The notes: generated by a model not told the origin, from the letters alone. DNA of 14,011 nt from Alphaproteobacteria bacterium (GCA_029051085.1 JAIDLK010000001.1:1-14011); one strand, 5' to 3'; numbered from the stretch's first letter, positions 1-6,941 are shown. Program-made: numbers and translations.

Positions 1-950
1 GACTGGTAATGCCCCATCAACAGCATATATCGATACGCCATCGGATCATAGCCGCGATTTTTCAAAACGGAAAGCGTCAAAAACTCCCCGCTGGATTTGG
101 ACATTTTTTCGCCGCTTTTATCAACCAGAAATTCCGAATGCACCCAGTATTTGACCCACGGGGCGCCTGTTATCGGCTCGCTTTGTGCGATTTCGTTCGC
201 ATGGTGTACACGTGACAGGTCAACGCCCCCCGTATGAATATCAAAGTGTTGGCCCAGCAGCTCCATTGACATTGCGCTGCATTCAATGTGCCAGCCCGGG
301 AAACCGACGCCCCATGGACTGTCCCATTCCATTTGCCGCTTTTTATCAGTCGGTGAAAATTTCCATAACGCGAAATCCGTAGGATTGCGTTTTGCATCAT
401 TAAACTCAACGCGCGCACCGGCACGATTGCCGCTAAGTGCGCCGCCCGTTAATGCGCCGTATGCCGCAAATTTTGACGTGTCGTAATAGATACCATCGCC
501 GGGAATCTTGTACGTATAGCCCAAATCCACCAGCTGTTGCACCAAGGCTATCTGTTGGGGAATATAATCCGTTGCACGCGGCCGTGCGGACGGCTCCAGC
601 AGATTTAAATCGGCACTGTCGCGCAAAAATTCATCCGTATAAAATTTTGCCACATCCCAGACAGACTTGTTTTCGCGAGCGGCCCCCTTTTCCATTTTGT
701 CTTCGCCGGAATCATCGTCGTCACTGGTCAGGTGGCCAACGTCTGTAATATTCATAACATTGAATACATCATATCCGTTTTCAATAAACATACGTTTTAG
801 CAAATCTGCCAAAACAAAACTGCGCAGATTGCCGATATGCGTATAGTGATATACGGTTGGACCACATGAATAAAAACCGACATGCCCTGGAACCAGTGGC
901 TGAAAATCTTCAATTTTGCGAGACATTGTATTGAAAAGTCTGATATTCAT
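1..950 (-). CDS. cysS: Cysteinyl-tRNA synthetase, C-terminal part outside window
   Basis: Class I aminoacyl-tRNA synthetase that charges tRNA-Cys in the cytoplasm. The reading frame is open from the ATG at 950 to the window edge, giving 316 codons; the C-terminal anticodon-binding part is missing only because the window ends. The Rossmann fold carries the HIGH-type motif as HIGN (residues 38-41) and an intact KMSKS (282-286). The expected zinc ligands are present: C29, C224 (in HIECS), H249 and E253. A stretch around residues 76-90 (four Asp, then GEDKMEKGA) matches the insertion seen in many bacterial CysRS. The start at 950 is preferred over the internal Met at 926 because the first residues (IRLFNT) match the family N-terminus and a Shine-Dalgarno AAAGGATA lies just upstream. 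Identification is very secure. Confidence 0.97.
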   Translation of the reverse strand, partial: MNIRLFNTMSRKIEDFQPLVPGHVGFYSCGPTVYHYTHIGNLRSFVLADLLKRMFIENGYDVFNVMNITDVGHLTSDDDDSGEDKMEKGAARENKSVWDVAKFYTDEFLRDSADLNLLEPSARPRATDYIPQQIALVQQLVDLGYTYKIPGDGIYYDTSKFAAYGALTGGALSGNRAGARVEFNDAKRNPTDFALWKFSPTDKKRQMEWDSPWGVGFPGWHIECSAMSMELLGQHFDIHTGGVDLSRVHHANEIAQSEPITGAPWVKYWVHSEFLVDKSGEKMSKSSGEFLTLSVLKNRGYDPMAYRYMLLMGHYQ

Positions 951-989
951 TGTTTATCCTTTGTATGTTTTGGAGATATTTTGATACGA

Positions 990-1019
990 ATTTTACAGCA
1001 AACCGGCCGGCCTGCACAA
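990..1019 (-). promoter_or_regulatory. Candidate sigma70 promoter of cysS
   Basis: On the minus strand TTGTGC (1014-1019) and TAAAAT (990-995) are separated by 18 nt, about 40 nt before the cysS start. The -10 is good and the -35 weak (3 of 6), so this is only a candidate. Confidence 0.4.
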
Positions 1020-1056
1020 GCTTTTTAACAACAACAGAAAAAATTGGTACAAATTA

Positions 1057-1079
1057 AAGCCATACAAAAAGTATGGCTT
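1057..1079 (-). terminator. Probable terminator after the glycosyltransferase
   Basis: A perfect 9-bp stem, AAGCCATAC / GTATGGCTT, with an A5 loop (T5 on the minus strand) lies 26 nt past the glycosyltransferase stop. On the minus strand it is followed by a T-rich but interrupted tract (TTTAATTTG), so it is a moderate terminator for the minus-strand operon. Confidence 0.55.
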
Positions 1080-1105
1080 ATTTGGCGCAGCAAGTCAATC
1101 GTTAT

Positions 1106-2206
1106 TCATTGCATCGTCAGACGCTGATAAACCTTTATCGTATCCGACAGCATCTGGCGCCGCCGGTAACTCATACGAAAGCGCGCATATCCTGTAACCG
1201 CCATTTTTGTGCGCAGTGATTTGTTCTCTATCAGACGTATCATGGCCGCTGCATATTCCGCTGGATTTATTGCGTGCTCAGGCCCCATATCCACAAACAA
1301 AGCCGCATCGCCAAACATTTCAACCATTGCACTTTCATTCGTGGATACCACGGGCAAATTGTATGCCATTGCCTCTATGCCCGCGAAAGAACACGCCTCT
1401 GTACGCGATGCGAACAGTGCCGCATCTGCATGCTCGTAACACTCGCGAATTTTCGCCGCATCGGTTACCAACCCCAGACGCACAATCGGCAGCTCCTTCA
1501 GCTCGTCAAACAGCGCCTCGTCTTCGCGCGAGTGCCCACCAAGAACAGTAACCTCTATTTTATGCTTTTTTGCCACCATGCGTATCGCTGGTATGATTTT
1601 TGCAAATCCCTTATGTGGCGACCAGCCGTTTGCAAAAATAAATCTAAAAACGCCATCCTTGGGCTTTTTCGACTTTATTTCCGGTTTTTCCACGCCGTTA
1701 TAAATAACGCTCCACGGACGGCGACAGCGCCAATAATCCATATACTTGCGTCCATTATCGCCAACCAGTATTATTTCGTCCATGTTGAAATAAGGGTCGG
1801 ACGGAATAAAGCCTGGCGCGGTGTTCATATGGGGCTGGCAATGCAGAACGCCAATTGTTTTACAGTAAATGCGACTTTTTATCATATACGCCAAGCCTTC
1901 GCACTGCAGACAGTTGCTTTTTACAATAAGGTTCGGCATTGCCGACAGACGCGGTGCGATATATGCGAACACGGCCTCAAACATAGCCCAGAAAGGATAT
2001 GTCATCGGATGAAAAATCTGCAGCTCGCCATCCGTGTCAACTATCCGGATTTCCTTATATTCCGGAGAGCGATAAAAAACAATATGATAGGTCGATATGT
2101 GTGACGGCATGCCGGCTCGTAAAACATTAAAGTATGTCGCTATGCCGCTTTGATATCGCGCATCGCGTGCATCAATCTCGACAATGTTAATTGACTGCTG
2201 CTTCAT
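1106..2206 (-). CDS. GT-B fold glycosyltransferase, family 4 type
   Basis: A 366-residue cytosolic glycosyltransferase that probably moves a sugar from a nucleotide-sugar donor onto a glycan or lipid-linked acceptor; the substrate cannot be told. Family-4 features are visible in the C-terminal half: YNGVE (169-173), the FANGWSPHKG segment with K199, and the donor-binding E-x7-E at E270/E278, followed by AMAYNLPVVST. The N-terminal half is divergent, with SGIATYF (20-26) in the acceptor-side position. The start at 2206 is chosen because AGTGGAGG sits 6 nt upstream and only 13 nt separate it from the preceding stop; the longer frame from 2302 would run into the upstream gene. It forms the second gene of an operon with the Cys-rich exported protein. 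No transmembrane segment is visible. Could be an LPS, capsule or protein glycosyltransferase. Confidence 0.88.
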   Translation of the reverse strand: MKQQSINIVEIDARDARYQSGIATYFNVLRAGMPSHISTYHIVFYRSPEYKEIRIVDTDGELQIFHPMTYPFWAMFEAVFAYIAPRLSAMPNLIVKSNCLQCEGLAYMIKSRIYCKTIGVLHCQPHMNTAPGFIPSDPYFNMDEIILVGDNGRKYMDYWRCRRPWSVIYNGVEKPEIKSKKPKDGVFRFIFANGWSPHKGFAKIIPAIRMVAKKHKIEVTVLGGHSREDEALFDELKELPIVRLGLVTDAAKIRECYEHADAALFASRTEACSFAGIEAMAYNLPVVSTNESAMVEMFGDAALFVDMGPEHAINPAEYAAAMIRLIENKSLRTKMAVTGYARFRMSYRRRQMLSDTIKVYQRLTMQ

Positions 2207-2219
2207 TGCGGGCCTCCAC

Positions 2220-3014
2220 TTAGTTTTTATATGGACAGCCGGATTCCAAACTGTATGTACCGGCATCATCCTTATATGTTGTCTGAGGCGGATAGGCGAC
2301 ACACGAAGTTATACCAGACCCTGTTGGCGCGGCCCACCAATATCCAGAAATTGAATTGGAATCAGTGCCATGCACATATGTGACACTACTTGCGGTTTTT
2401 GCATCAAATTCCCTCATGCCCGGACATGGCGCACAACATCCGCTGAAATTGCCGGTGGCGTTGGTTGTAGTTGTTCCTTTGCATATATTTGTGGTGCCGG
2501 CCAGATACCAACCTGTTTCGCAGCCGACAAAACGATACGAGTGGCCGGATGCCGGTCCGCCCCAAGACGTACCGGTGTATGCGACACCATAACGGCTAAA
2601 AAATCCGGTGTTCTGACAATACATACCCGTACCATCACATTTAGCGTTTCCATTACAATTAGGAATATAATATCCGCCACTCTTTATACACTTATATTGC
2701 TGACATCGCATACTGTCTTCGCCATACGATGTTATGTCCCCCCCTGTTCCGGTGCCCGTTGCACTGCCGGTGCTATATACATCATTACATACATTGGTGT
2801 CGAAATCGCATGTTACCGTGCCATTGCCACTTGTTGTACATCCGTTGTGCGCAGAGGCGAAATAGCCGTTATATATCGGATAAGTAACGGTACCAGAGTA
2901 GTTAGAATGGTTATATACGCCAGAAACAGTTGTTGTGGCGGCAAAGACCTGTTGAGCAAAACCTGTGATGCATGCGACACATGCTCCAAGTATTCTGATA
3001 ATTGTACGGTTCAT
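2220..3014 (-). CDS. Cysteine-rich exported protein, unknown function
   Basis: A 264-residue protein that I do not recognise. It begins with a Sec signal peptide (MNRT, hydrophobic core from about 5 to 21, VFA cleavage site at 23-25). The mature part is rich in Gly, Thr, Ser, Tyr and Asn and carries 15 cysteines spread along its length. They include YKC, PNC, AKC and MYC within about 35 residues, a CETGWYLAG segment and a GCCAPCPGM cluster; this suggests a disulfide-bonded extracytoplasmic fold of short repeats. There are no charged helical stretches and no anchor, so it is probably periplasmic or released. The Shine-Dalgarno is an AAAGGGGG tract just before the ATG. It is the first gene of a two-gene unit with the glycosyltransferase. 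Function is open: surface protein, adhesin-like, or pilin-like are all unproven options. Confidence 0.8.
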   Translation of the reverse strand: MNRTIIRILGACVACITGFAQQVFAATTTVSGVYNHSNYSGTVTYPIYNGYFASAHNGCTTSGNGTVTCDFDTNVCNDVYSTGSATGTGTGGDITSYGEDSMRCQQYKCIKSGGYYIPNCNGNAKCDGTGMYCQNTGFFSRYGVAYTGTSWGGPASGHSYRFVGCETGWYLAGTTNICKGTTTTNATGNFSGCCAPCPGMREFDAKTASSVTYVHGTDSNSISGYWWAAPTGSGITSCVAYPPQTTYKDDAGTYSLESGCPYKN

Positions 3015-3030
3015 AGCCCCCTTTCCCCCT

Positions 3031-3054
3031 TTTTATTCTGTAATAAAACGTTTT
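3031..3054. repeat. Two small palindromes before the Cys-rich gene
   Basis: TTTTATT (3031-3037) and AATAAAA (3042-3048) form an inverted repeat with a 4-nt centre, and AAAACGTTTT (3045-3054) is a 10-bp palindrome overlapping it. They lie between the likely promoter region and the ribosome-binding site of the Cys-rich gene. They could be an operator or just AT-rich symmetry; no clear promoter hexamers could be assigned here. Confidence 0.3.
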
Positions 3055-3135
3055 TTATACGTGTGCCATATAAACCACCGTTTTGATTAGGCACAAAAAG
3101 AGAACAAGAAGTCTTAAAATTATGGCTTTTTGGAA

Positions 3136-3162
3136 ATAAAAAAATACCGTCAGGAAAACGGT
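3136..3162 (-). terminator. Terminator downstream of tRNA-Ser(GCU)
   Basis: On the minus strand a stem ACCGT (3158-3162) / ACGGT (3146-3150) with a 7-nt loop is followed directly by ATTTTTTTA. The stem is short, but the T-run is long and the position past the tRNA fits. On the plus strand the same stem precedes CCTTTTTA, so it may also work in the other direction. Confidence 0.55.
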
Positions 3163-3190
3163 CCTTTTTATTAGGCATAAAAAAACACAG

Positions 3191-3209
3191 ATATTTACAC
3201 TGTAAATAT
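3191..3209. repeat. 19-nt perfect palindrome beside tRNA-Ser
   Basis: ATATTTACA-C-TGTAAATAT is a perfect inverted repeat with 9-nt arms and a one-base centre, 9 nt past the 3' end of tRNA-Ser(GCU). As RNA it can form a 7-bp AT-rich hairpin with a 5-nt loop in the tRNA trailer; as DNA it resembles a dimeric regulator site. Confidence 0.6.
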
Positions 3210-3217
3210 GTAAATTC

Positions 3218-3307
3218 TGGCGGAGCGTATAGGACTCGAACCTATGGACCGCTAATGTCACGGTCACGGATTAGCAATCCGCTGCATTACCACTCTGCCA
3301 ACGCTCC
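3218..3307 (-). tRNA. tRNA-Ser(GCU)
   Basis: A 90-nt class II tRNA with genomically encoded CCA (TGG at 3218-3220 on the plus strand). The acceptor pair is GGAGCGT / ACGCTCC with discriminator G. The anticodon loop reads TTGCTAA between GCGGA and TCCGT, giving anticodon GCU for AGC/AGU codons. A long variable arm (GACCG.../...CGGTC) and a TTCGAGT T-loop confirm tRNA-Ser. Confidence 0.97.
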
Positions 3308-3319
3308 GCTGCGGAGGTT

Positions 3320-3348
3320 ATTATATAGAATACAAAGAATAAAAGCAA
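3320..3348 (-). promoter_or_regulatory. Promoter of tRNA-Ser(GCU)
   Basis: On the minus strand TTGCTT (3343-3348), a 17-nt spacer and a perfect TATAAT (3320-3325) lie just before the tRNA. Predicted transcription start is around 3313, a few bases before the mature 5' end at 3307. Confidence 0.75.
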
Positions 3349-3360
3349 GCCTGAAAATCA

Positions 3361-3387
3361 AAAAAATCCCCTGATGGGGGATTTTTT
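3361..3387 (-). terminator. Intrinsic terminator after accDA
   Basis: AAAAAATCCCC and GGGGATTTTTT pair around a TGAT-type loop 9 nt past the accDA stop codon. The stem is flanked by A and T runs on both sides, so it can work in both directions, but only the minus-strand gene pair ends here. Confidence 0.85.
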
Positions 3388-3395
3388 CTATCAGC

Positions 3396-5117
3396 CTACT
3401 TTGTCACACTCTCAACATCGCGGGTCATTTTTAAGAATTTTTCGCCGCGAGTAAGGGGCAATTTGTTCGGGTCCTGCTGTTGCAGCTCTTTTATTTGGCC
3501 AGCAACCGCATCTGCCAAAAACTCCATCGAGCTTTGCCAGTCCGTATGTGCACCACCGGCCGGCTCAGGGATGATTTGGTCAATTACCTTCATATCGGCC
3601 ATGTCACCCGCGGTCAGCTTCATTGCCTGGGCCGCAGATGCTTTGAACTTGTTATCCTTCCATAAAATGCTGGCACAGGATTCCGGCGCGATAACAGAGT
3701 ATATTGCGTTTTCCATCATAAGGACACGGTCGCCGGTACCAATGGCAATTGCACCACCAGAGCCGCCCTGGCCTACGTTTACAGCAATGTACGGTGTCTT
3801 TATCGACAGGCCCGTGGCAATAGATGCGGCGACGGCTTGCGATTGGCCGCGCTCCTCCCCTTCGCGGCCGGCAAATGCGCCCGCCGTATCAAACAAGGAA
3901 ATTATCGGCAGACCGAACTTTTCCGCCCGACGCATCATTCGTTGAGCTTTGCGATATCCATCAGGATTCGCCATACCAAAACGGTGTTTTTGACGTGTTT
4001 CGATATCGCGCCCCTGTTCCTGGCCAATGATTACAGCCGGAATACCACGCCAGAATCCGATGCCGCTGCCCATGGCCGGGTCTTCGGCAAATGTGCGGTC
4101 CCCCGCCAGATATGTCCAATCTTCAACGATACCGTTTATATAATCCAGAAAATGAGGACGGTTTTCATTGCGCGCCAGCAACACTTTGTCGTATGCCGCG
4201 GTTTCGCCCATACCACGCGCCGGCTTGTTATCTGTGGCAGGCGTGGCAATGTTTATTTCCTTTGGCGCACGCGTCTGTTTTGTCAGCACCGCCAAAATCT
4301 TTGCAATTGTATCATGCAAGTCCGAACGGGGAACGACCATGTCAACCATACCGTGCTCGTATAAATAGTCCGCGGTTTGGAAATTAGACGGTAATTTTTC
4401 ACGTATGTTTTGTTCGATAACACGACGGCCGGCAAATCCGATACGCGCACCCTTTTCCGCAATATGAATATCGCCAAGCATTGCAAAAGATGCCGTTACA
4501 CCACCGAATGTCGGGTCGGTTAGCAATACGATATACGGTATCCCATTTTCATGAAGACGGTTCACCGCAACCGTGGTTCGCGCCATCTGCATCAAAGACA
4601 ATATATTCTCTTGCATGCGGGCGCCGCCACTGCTGGTAACCATGATAAACGGCCGCTTTTGTGTAATGGCATGCTCGATACTGGCAACAATGCCGTCACC
4701 GGCCGCACGCCCCATGGAGCCCATCATAAAGTCACCGTTCAAAATACATACGGTTGCCGGAATTCCGCCAATAGTGCCATCCGCGGTAGTTATCGCATCA
4801 TTGCAACCTGTGTCTTTACGCGCTTCTATCAGGCGCTCCGAGTAAGGCATGCGGTCAACAAAATGCAACGGGTCATCCGATACTGTCGGCAGTGTTATTT
4901 TTTCCCATGTCATGTCATCAAACAGCAAATCAAAGCGCTGTTTCGGCGTCATGATAAACGCCCGTCCGCACATTGGGCAAATATAATGATTGTCTTTATA
5001 GTCTTTGTAATAAACCAGCTTGCCACAGGATTCACATTTAATCCACATCAGGCGGCGAACACGATCATAGCGCTCGCGATTGCGGTTTTTAATTCCAGAT
5101 TTTTTACCAAACAACAT
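3396..5117 (-). CDS. accDA: Fused acetyl-CoA carboxylase carboxyltransferase (beta-alpha)
   Basis: A 573-residue single chain holding both carboxyltransferase halves, which move CO2 from carboxybiotin on AccB to acetyl-CoA, giving malonyl-CoA for fatty-acid synthesis. Residues 1-285 are AccD-like: a zinc ribbon with C28, C31, C47 and C50, then the crotonase-fold oxyanion loop SSGGARM (162-168). After a linker of about 20 residues, the AccA-like half follows from about 308: YINGIVEDW, GQEQGRD, EERGQS (421-426), the second oxyanion loop GQGGSGGA (449-456) and IIPEPAGGAH near 515. The N-terminal helical segment of a free AccA appears shortened at the junction. The gene starts 3 nt after the HU/IHF stop with only a weak GGAT as ribosome-binding site, so translation is probably coupled. 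No frameshift: the fusion is a continuous frame. Confidence 0.96.
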   Translation of the reverse strand: MLFGKKSGIKNRNRERYDRVRRLMWIKCESCGKLVYYKDYKDNHYICPMCGRAFIMTPKQRFDLLFDDMTWEKITLPTVSDDPLHFVDRMPYSERLIEARKDTGCNDAITTADGTIGGIPATVCILNGDFMMGSMGRAAGDGIVASIEHAITQKRPFIMVTSSGGARMQENILSLMQMARTTVAVNRLHENGIPYIVLLTDPTFGGVTASFAMLGDIHIAEKGARIGFAGRRVIEQNIREKLPSNFQTADYLYEHGMVDMVVPRSDLHDTIAKILAVLTKQTRAPKEINIATPATDNKPARGMGETAAYDKVLLARNENRPHFLDYINGIVEDWTYLAGDRTFAEDPAMGSGIGFWRGIPAVIIGQEQGRDIETRQKHRFGMANPDGYRKAQRMMRRAEKFGLPIISLFDTAGAFAGREGEERGQSQAVAASIATGLSIKTPYIAVNVGQGGSGGAIAIGTGDRVLMMENAIYSVIAPESCASILWKDNKFKASAAQAMKLTAGDMADMKVIDQIIPEPAGGAHTDWQSSMEFLADAVAGQIKELQQQDPNKLPLTRGEKFLKMTRDVESVTK

Positions 5118-5120
5118 TTT

Positions 5121-5399
5121 TTATCCATTCATTTTTTTAGTCAATTCGCGACTGGGCTTAAACAATATTGTTGTCCCGGCATCCAGATGCATCGGCTGGC
5201 CCGTACATGGGTTATAGCCGATTTTGGTTGCACGGGCGCGTGGCTGGAAAGTACCGAACCCACGTACTTCGATACGGTCACCGTTTGCGACCGCCTCTAT
5301 CATATGATTGGCGACAGCATCTAAAATCGCGGCCGCATCAGTCATACGCATATGTTTAAACTGAACCTGTATAGAGCGAACAATATCAGAACGTTTCAT
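5121..5399 (-). CDS. HU/IHF family DNA-binding protein, IHF-beta-like
   Basis: A 92-residue nucleoid protein that bends DNA as a dimer. The family core GDRIEVRGFGTF (about 40-51) leads into the beta-arm, whose tip carries NPCTGQP with the conserved intercalating Pro after Asn, and the chain ends with FKPSRELTKKMN. This ending, and the GxRIExRGFG core, look more like IHF beta than HU, but the assignment between HU, IHF-alpha and IHF-beta is not certain, so no symbol is given. GAGGGG lies about 8 nt before the ATG. It is the first gene of a two-gene unit with accDA; the link may serve coordinated growth control, or simply be a compact arrangement. Confidence 0.92.
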   Translation of the reverse strand: MKRSDIVRSIQVQFKHMRMTDAAAILDAVANHMIEAVANGDRIEVRGFGTFQPRARATKIGYNPCTGQPMHLDAGTTILFKPSRELTKKMNG

Positions 5400-5426
5400 C
5401 TTTTTCCCCTCAATTTATTGCCACTT

Positions 5427-5455
5427 ATTATTTATATCTTAGCATATTTTATCAA
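5427..5455 (-). promoter_or_regulatory. Candidate promoter of the HU/IHF-accDA unit
   Basis: On the minus strand TTGATA (5450-5455), a 17-nt spacer and AATAAT (5427-5432) lie about 30 nt before the HU/IHF start codon. Both hexamers are one or two bases from consensus in an AT-rich region, so the exact choice is uncertain. Confidence 0.45.
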
Positions 5456-5554
5456 GAGTAAAGTTTTTTCTTACACGGATAAGGTTCCTGCGGCTCGGTG
5501 TTGACCCTAATGATAGTCTGAAGACATGCATCAACCAACAAAGGAGGATAAAAA

Positions 5555-6340
5555 ATGCATGATTTATTCGAAATGTGCCCATGCGAAGACTGTGACCAGA
5601 CAGAATCCGTAACGATGCCGCTTATCGGGGACAAGGCACCGGAATTTACGGCCCAAACAACAAATGGTGTCATAAATTTTCCAGAAGATTATGCCGGCCG
5701 ATGGGTTGTGCTGTTTTCACATCCGGCCGACTTTACCCCCGTATGCACATCTGAATTTATGGCATTCCAGGCTTTACAAGGTGAACTGTCGGAAATAAAT
5801 ACCGAGCTGGTGGGATTGTCTGTTGGCAGCATATCGTCTCATCTGGCATGGATAGATGCAATTCGAGGCATAAAATGGCGTGAATGGGAAAACGTGGAAA
5901 TAACATTCCCGGTAATCGATGATTCAAATATGAAAATCGCAAAAATGTACGGCATGATTCATCCGAATGCATCCGATACACATGCGGTGCGCGCGGTCTT
6001 TATCATAGACCCAAGCGGCATTATCCGGGCCATACTGTATTATCCGGCATCAACAGGCCGTAATTTTGACGAAATAAAGCGAATGGTTATCGCGCTGCAG
6101 ACCACCGATGCATTCAAAGTATCAACCCCTGCGGACTGGGTTCCCGGCGAAGAAATACTTGTGGGCGCCCCTTCTACGGCCGCAGATATGCGCAGAACGA
6201 TGCAGACCATGGGAAACCCAGACAGAACACGCGATGTTCAGGCATGGTTTCTGACCTTCAAGCGACTGCCGGCGGAAGAAATAGAAGCCAGGTTACGCAA
6301 AAAGGTAACACCGAAAAAGAAGCCAAAGAATATTGCATAA
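5555..6340 (+). CDS. Peroxiredoxin, Prx6 / 1-Cys type
   Basis: A 261-residue thiol peroxidase that reduces hydrogen peroxide and organic peroxides. The active-site loop HPADFTPVC (56-64) gives P57, T61 and the peroxidatic C64, and the supporting Arg is R146 (HAVRAVF) with R169 in the TGRNFDE segment. Overall layout (thioredoxin fold followed by a long C-terminal dimer domain with TPADW at 191-195) is the Prx6 subfamily. Two oddities: the first 20 residues are an extension with MCPCEDC (C8, C10, C13), and the C-terminal segment that usually reads like CYDWWFC has become VQAWFLTF, with no cysteine. C64 and the three N-terminal Cys are the only cysteines. The start at 5555 is fixed by a perfect AAAGGAGG 7 nt upstream. 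The tail is Lys-rich. Confidence 0.95.
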   Translation: MHDLFEMCPCEDCDQTESVTMPLIGDKAPEFTAQTTNGVINFPEDYAGRWVVLFSHPADFTPVCTSEFMAFQALQGELSEINTELVGLSVGSISSHLAWIDAIRGIKWREWENVEITFPVIDDSNMKIAKMYGMIHPNASDTHAVRAVFIIDPSGIIRAILYYPASTGRNFDEIKRMVIALQTTDAFKVSTPADWVPGEEILVGAPSTAADMRRTMQTMGNPDRTRDVQAWFLTFKRLPAEEIEARLRKKVTPKKKPKNIA

Positions 6341-6367
6341 AAAACGGGGCCAACCGCCCCGTTTTTT
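6341..6367. terminator. Bidirectional terminator between two convergent genes
   Basis: A perfect 10-bp stem AAAACGGGGC (6341-6350) / GCCCCGTTTT (6356-6365) with loop CAACC, flanked by an A-run and a T-run. It directly follows the peroxiredoxin stop and, on the other strand, the alkyltransferase-like gene stop, and should end both transcripts. Confidence 0.95.
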
Positions 6368-6368
6368 A

Positions 6369-6710
6369 TTAAAACACCAATGGCAAATCACGCAAATCCA
6401 TTGGTACGCCGTCCCGCTCAGGGTCCCACTGAAACTCTTCCATTATGACCGTTTTATCTTTTGTAAATTTCACACCCTCTTTTTTCAAAGTGCGGTATTG
6501 TTCTTCAAAAAATCCTGAGCACAGACTGCCATCTTTGAAAACGACACGATGCCACGGCAAATGCCATGATGCCTTGTTATTGGATGCATATCCTACAAAG
6601 CGCGCCATGCGCGGACGACCAATCATACGTGCAATCTGGCCGAATGTGGCAACACGACCCGCCGGTATTTTTGCAACGATGTCATAAACCTGTTCGTTAA
6701 ATGTTTTCAT
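6369..6710 (-). CDS. Alkyltransferase-like (ATL) DNA repair protein
   Basis: A 113-residue relative of O6-methylguanine-DNA methyltransferase. The DNA-binding half is intact (GRVATFGQIARMIG, 18-31; YASNN 41-45), but the catalytic PCHR motif reads PWHRVV (52-57), with W53 where the methyl-accepting Cys would be. This is the mark of ATL proteins (Atl1 and bacterial YbaZ class), which bind O6-alkylguanine without repairing it and hand the lesion to nucleotide excision repair. Length fits the short ATL group rather than full Ada/Ogt proteins. C64 (SLCSGF) is outside the active site. The start at 6710 lacks a good Shine-Dalgarno; no better start is in frame. A candidate promoter lies upstream, past the tRNA. 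Convergent with the peroxiredoxin, a second stress-defence gene. Confidence 0.93.
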   Translation of the reverse strand: MKTFNEQVYDIVAKIPAGRVATFGQIARMIGRPRMARFVGYASNNKASWHLPWHRVVFKDGSLCSGFFEEQYRTLKKEGVKFTKDKTVIMEEFQWDPERDGVPMDLRDLPLVF

Positions 6711-6773
6711 TTTGTAATGTCTTTGGCCTTGAAGTAAAATCCATTTTCCCTGTTATCGGCGCCCCGGATAATA

Positions 6774-6801
6774 TTTATATTTTTAACGCCGTTTTTGGCA
6801 A
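6774..6801 (-). promoter_or_regulatory. Candidate promoter of the ATL gene
   Basis: On the minus strand TTGCCA (6796-6801), a 16-nt spacer and TATAAA (6774-6779), each one base from consensus. Predicted start near 6767 gives a leader of about 57 nt. The 6711-6842 stretch holds no other gene. Confidence 0.55.
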
Positions 6802-6842
6802 ACAGTAATTTTTTGATACAGGAGGCATGGTATTTTAAATTT

Positions 6843-6932
6843 TGGCGGAGAAGAAGGGATTCGAACCCTTGATACGGTTGCCCGTATACACGATTTCGAG
6901 TCGCGCGCATTCGACCACTCTGCCACTTCTCC
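6843..6932 (-). tRNA. tRNA-Ser(CGA)
   Basis: A 90-nt class II tRNA with encoded CCA. The acceptor is GGAGAAG / CTTCTCC with discriminator G. The anticodon loop CTCGAAA between CGCGA and TCGTG gives CGA, reading UCG. The variable arm (TATACGG / CCGTATC region) is long, and the T-loop TTCGAAT is standard. Confidence 0.97.
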
Positions 6933-6941
6933 GCGAGGGGT

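Noticed and set aside
1274..2104. 276-codon plus-strand frame opposite the glycosyltransferase
   Set aside because: Antisense shadow: the minus strand has clear family-4 motifs, and this product is Cys/His/Arg-rich with no recognisable domain.
2370..3086. 238-codon plus-strand frame opposite the Cys-rich gene
   Set aside because: The minus-strand frame has a signal peptide and a Shine-Dalgarno; this one has neither and overlaps it completely.
3055..3267. 70-codon minus-strand frame
   Set aside because: It begins inside tRNA-Ser(GCU), spans its terminator, and has low-complexity Phe/Leu content and no ribosome-binding site.
4551..5324. 257-codon plus-strand frame opposite accDA and HU/IHF
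   Set aside because: Spans two well-identified genes on the other strand; a composition shadow.
5495..5530. Peroxiredoxin promoter near TTGACC (5502 region)
   Set aside because: A fair -35-like hexamer, but no acceptable -10 at 16-18 nt; no redox-regulator site could be recognised.
5452..5673. 73-codon minus-strand frame across the peroxiredoxin start
   Set aside because: Overlaps the perfect Shine-Dalgarno and the first codons of the peroxiredoxin; no start signal of its own.
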